The notes under the pieces are model-generated. The model was given only the letters and a program-made list of their open reading frames with translations. It ran no database searches and was not told the DNA's origin. Shown in pieces: positions 62,145 through 64,000 of a stretch of DNA of 64,000 nt. The translations under genes were made by a program, and so were the position numbers. The DNA comes from Saccharothrix sp. ST-888 (GTDB taxonomy: Bacteria; Actinomycetota; Actinomycetes; Streptomycetales; Streptomycetaceae): positions 1-64,000 of the forward strand of contig NZ_JYJF01000005.1 of assembly GCF_000955975.1 (NCBI RefSeq), in the 5' to 3' direction. Numbering within the stretch: the first letter of the stretch is position 1; the number at the start of each line of letters is the position of its first letter.

Positions 62145-63002
62145 ATGGCAGAGCAGCGCACGGAACAGCCGGGCGACCGAAGCGAGTTGACCCGGCGGCG
62201 ACTGATCAGGCTGACGGTCGGCGGGGCCGCGGTGTTCGGAGCGGCCGGCGCGCTGGCGGCCTGCAGCAGTTCGTCCGGCCCCGCCGCGTCGGCTCCGCCG
62301 CCGACCGACAGCCCCGCCGACTCCTTCTCCCCGGCCGCGACGGGCGAACCCCCGAACGTCTCCGGCCTGCCCAACCCCTCGTCCTCCCCGGTACCGGCGC
62401 GCACCAAGCCCGTCTTCAAGGTGCACGACCTGCTGCCGAACGCACCGTCCAACGCGGTCGCGCTGACCATCGACGACGGGCCGAACCGGATCTACACCCC
62501 GGAGGTCCTCCAGCTGCTGCGCAAGTACGACATCCGGGCGACGTTCTCGGTGGTCGGCAGCGAGGCCCATGCCGACAAGGACCTCATCCGGCGGATCGCC
62601 GCGGACGGGCACACCCTCGCCAACCACACGATGACCCACCCGCAGCCCTTCTCCCGGCGCAGCACGGCGCAGATCGAGCAGCAGATAGCCGACACCCAGT
62701 CCGTCCTCGTGGACGCCGGGGCCCCCGAGCCGAAGCTCTTCCGCTCGCCCGGCGGCGACTGGTCCCCGGCGGTGTTCGCCGCCGTCGCCAAGTACGGCAT
62801 GACCCCCATCGACTGGGACGTCGACCCGAGGGACTGGGCGCGTCCCGGCACCAAGACGATCACCGAGAAGCTGCTGTCCGCCAAGCCGGGTGACATACTG
62901 CTCTGCCACGACGGCGGCGGCAACCGCACACAGACCGTCGAATCGCTGCGCACCGTGCTGCCCGCGCTCAAGGCCAAGGGCTACACCTTCGTCACGCTGT
63001 GA
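62145..63002 (+). CDS. Lipoprotein polysaccharide deacetylase (NodB family)
   Basis: 285 residues. Residues 17-40 are a Tat-type signal with lipobox LAAC (C40), then a Ser/Pro linker to about 90. The deacetylase domain has TIDDGP (D110-D111), NHTMTHP (H161, H165), RSPGGDWSP, DWDVDPRDW and ILLCHDGG, all family metal and catalytic motifs. It removes acetyl groups from chitin, peptidoglycan or similar polymers at the cell surface. GGAGGAG precedes ATG 62145. Confidence 0.88.
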   Translation: MAEQRTEQPGDRSELTRRRLIRLTVGGAAVFGAAGALAACSSSSGPAASAPPPTDSPADSFSPAATGEPPNVSGLPNPSSSPVPARTKPVFKVHDLLPNAPSNAVALTIDDGPNRIYTPEVLQLLRKYDIRATFSVVGSEAHADKDLIRRIAADGHTLANHTMTHPQPFSRRSTAQIEQQIADTQSVLVDAGAPEPKLFRSPGGDWSPAVFAAVAKYGMTPIDWDVDPRDWARPGTKTITEKLLSAKPGDILLCHDGGGNRTQTVESLRTVLPALKAKGYTFVTL

Positions 63003-63129
63003 CCACTCCCCGACCGGTCCCGGTCCCCCGGTCGGCACCGCTCCGATTGCGGGCCGGGGCCGGATCGGCTCGCCTGTACCTGGGGCCGAGGCGTCCCGAG
63101 GAACCGGCGGAAGCGGACGAGGAGCGGCC

Positions 63130-63573
63130 ATGCTCAAGGGTTTCAAGAACTTCGTGATGCGCGGCGACGTCGTCGTGGTGGCGGTGGGGCTGATCATCGC
63201 GCTGGCGTTCAGCACCCTGATCAAGGCGTTCACGGACAGCATCATCAACCCGATCATCACCCGCGCCCAGGGCGGCCACTCGACGGCGCTCGGCTGGCAG
63301 CTGGGTGCCCCCGGGAACGCGGCGACCTACGTGGACATGGGTGCGTTCATCTCCGCGCTGATCTACTTCCTCATCTTGGCGGCGGTGGTCTATTTCCTGA
63401 TCGTCGTCCCGTACCGGATCTTCCAGCGCCGCCACGGAATCACCGTCTTCGGTGACCCCGTACCGACCAAGACCTGCCCCGCCTGTCTCTCCGAGGACAT
63501 CCCGGCGGGCGCGTCCACGTGCCGCTACTGCGGGACCGCGCAGCCGTCGGCCCCTGGCCGGACCGTCGCCTGA
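63130..63573 (+). CDS. mscL: Large-conductance mechanosensitive channel with zinc-ribbon tail
   Basis: 147 residues: the MscL start MLKGFKNFVMRGDVVVVAVG, first helix to about 35, periplasmic loop, second helix (about 75-98), then a C-terminal tail with CPACLSED and CRYCGTAQ (two Cys-x2-Cys pairs), a zinc ribbon in place of the usual helical bundle. It opens a pore under membrane tension to release solutes after hypo-osmotic shock. GGAG is upstream of ATG 63130. Confidence 0.88.
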   Translation: MLKGFKNFVMRGDVVVVAVGLIIALAFSTLIKAFTDSIINPIITRAQGGHSTALGWQLGAPGNAATYVDMGAFISALIYFLILAAVVYFLIVVPYRIFQRRHGITVFGDPVPTKTCPACLSEDIPAGASTCRYCGTAQPSAPGRTVA

Positions 63574-63596
63574 CGCGGCGCTGCTCGACGGCTGCG

Positions 63597-63809
63597 TCAG
63601 GCCGCTTCGAGGTCCTTCGGTCCAGCCTCCCACTCCAGGCCGCCGCCGAGCGGGCGGACGAACACCCGTCGGCGCAGCAGTCTGCCGCTCTCGCTGTCGT
63701 GCTCGACCAGTTGCCCGGCGATCGTCCCGATCCTGCCGTCGCGCCGGTCCCTGACCCTGGTTCCGAACCCGGGATGGGGCGGACTGCTGACCGAGACTCC
63801 TATCGGCAT
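63597..63809 (-). CDS. Small conserved hypothetical protein
   Basis: 70 residues, soluble; SH3-like beta content is suggested by GTRVRDRRDGRIGTIAGQL and VFVRPLGGGLEWE. I know no function. ATG 63809 is preferred (GAGGGG ribosome site); ATG 63863 would add 18 Arg-rich residues. It converges on mscL. Confidence 0.6.
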   Translation of the reverse strand: MPIGVSVSSPPHPGFGTRVRDRRDGRIGTIAGQLVEHDSESGRLLRRRVFVRPLGGGLEWEAGPKDLEAA

Positions 63810-63863
63810 GAACCCCTCGCGCCTGCCTTCCCACGTTCGTCCGGACCGCTGGTTGTCGGCCAT

Positions 63864-63886
63864 CGTGCCCGCCGGGTGCGGGCACG
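63864..63886. other. Hairpin upstream of the small hypothetical gene
   Basis: CGTGCCCGC-CGGGT-GCGGGCACG, perfect 9-bp arms, between the gene at 63597-63809 and the direct repeats; could be a leader structure. Confidence 0.4.
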
Positions 63887-63898
63887 CGGGCCCCTTTC

Positions 63899-63952
63899 AG
63901 ACGAACTTAAGGTGCCGGACGAACTTGAGGTGTCAGACGAACTTGAGGTGGG
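63899..63952. repeat. Three 18-bp tandem direct repeats
   Basis: Consensus RGACGAACTTRAGGTG plus two variable bases, three copies in a row (63899, 63917, 63935). The core AACTTGAGG equals a half-site of the classical SoxR palindrome, here repeated head to tail instead of inverted. It lies in the presumed upstream region of the minus-strand gene at 63597-63809. Confidence 0.65.
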
Positions 63953-64000
63953 AGTGCCCGCCGCAACGGTGTGGGCGTCTCGCCCTCCGCTCGGGAATGC

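Noticed and set aside
1..64000. tRNA genes, rRNA or CRISPR arrays
   Set aside because: No cloverleaf-like segment or regularly spaced repeat array was seen by reading; a dedicated scan would be needed to exclude them fully.

Overview
The window is very GC-rich with strong third-position G/C bias, abundant GTG starts, GGAGG-type ribosome sites, Tat signals and many apparently leaderless genes. Together with family content (SARP regulator, SpoIIE-type phosphatase, HTH-MurA fusion, P450, DUF5988, lone RsbW-type ATPase) this points to a Streptomycetaceae chromosome (Streptomyces or Kitasatospora). No rRNA, tRNA or CRISPR array was recognised.

Left edge (1-4.1 kb) is mobile-element debris: the frameshifted 3' part of an IS256-type transposase, an apparently complete IS4-type element nested in its right flank (17-bp terminal inverted repeats, 8-10 bp target duplication), and a broken tyrosine integrase with two 11-bp tandem repeats just behind it. 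From 4.1 to 32.1 kb the genes look like ordinary accessory-core content: a secreted C39-like protease, a 3-hydroxyisobutyrate-dehydrogenase-like enzyme, an M20 amidohydrolase, murQ, an S53 (sedolisin) protease, a YfcC-type transporter, and a compact threonyl-tRNA synthetase preceded by a leaderless Met-Met-Thr-Thr-Thr leader peptide and a strong hairpin (attenuator). Then come a YihY-type membrane protein, an AraC regulator, a P450, an HTH-MurA fusion with a palindromic operator, a bulb-lectin, an RluA-type pseudouridine synthase, a PP2C-type phosphatase and an APC permease. A DevR/DevS-like module (response regulator, flavin-binding-fold protein, double-GAF kinase) with repeated GGGCCG-N2-CGGCCC palindromes and a Tat-exported phospholipase C complete this part.

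From 32.15 to 47.14 kb lies a distinct island. Its two outer ends are the same IS630-type transposase 3' end plus terminal repeat, in inverted orientation, each ending at a TA. Removing it rebuilds a neighbour's stop codon as TAA. Inside are transposase fragments (IS630, IS701/IS4-like, an IS21 IstA without IstB), a lone anti-sigma-type ATPase, a 2122-residue fully reducing type I polyketide synthase (KS-AT-DH-ER-KR-ACP, resembling mycobacterial MAS-type synthases), a free-standing ketosynthase, a DUF5988 protein, an AT-richer intergenic stretch with repeated motifs, a two-repeat IPT/TIG protein and a secreted CAP-domain protein.

From 47.1 kb to the right edge the chromosome-like context resumes: an XRE regulator and a GNAT-like protein whose start codons overlap head to head, DUF2809, a secreted penicillin-acylase-type Ntn hydrolase, and an overlapping two-component pair divergent from a glycosyltransferase-DUF2064 fusion plus methyltransferase operon. 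After these come an acetate-transporter-family protein, a 5'-truncated polysaccharide deacetylase, and a SARP gene followed by a metalloprotease-like protein and a cytosolic phosphoesterase coupled by a TGATG overlap. The end holds a Fic/Doc-like toxin component, an intact lipoprotein deacetylase, mscL, and three 18-bp direct repeats.
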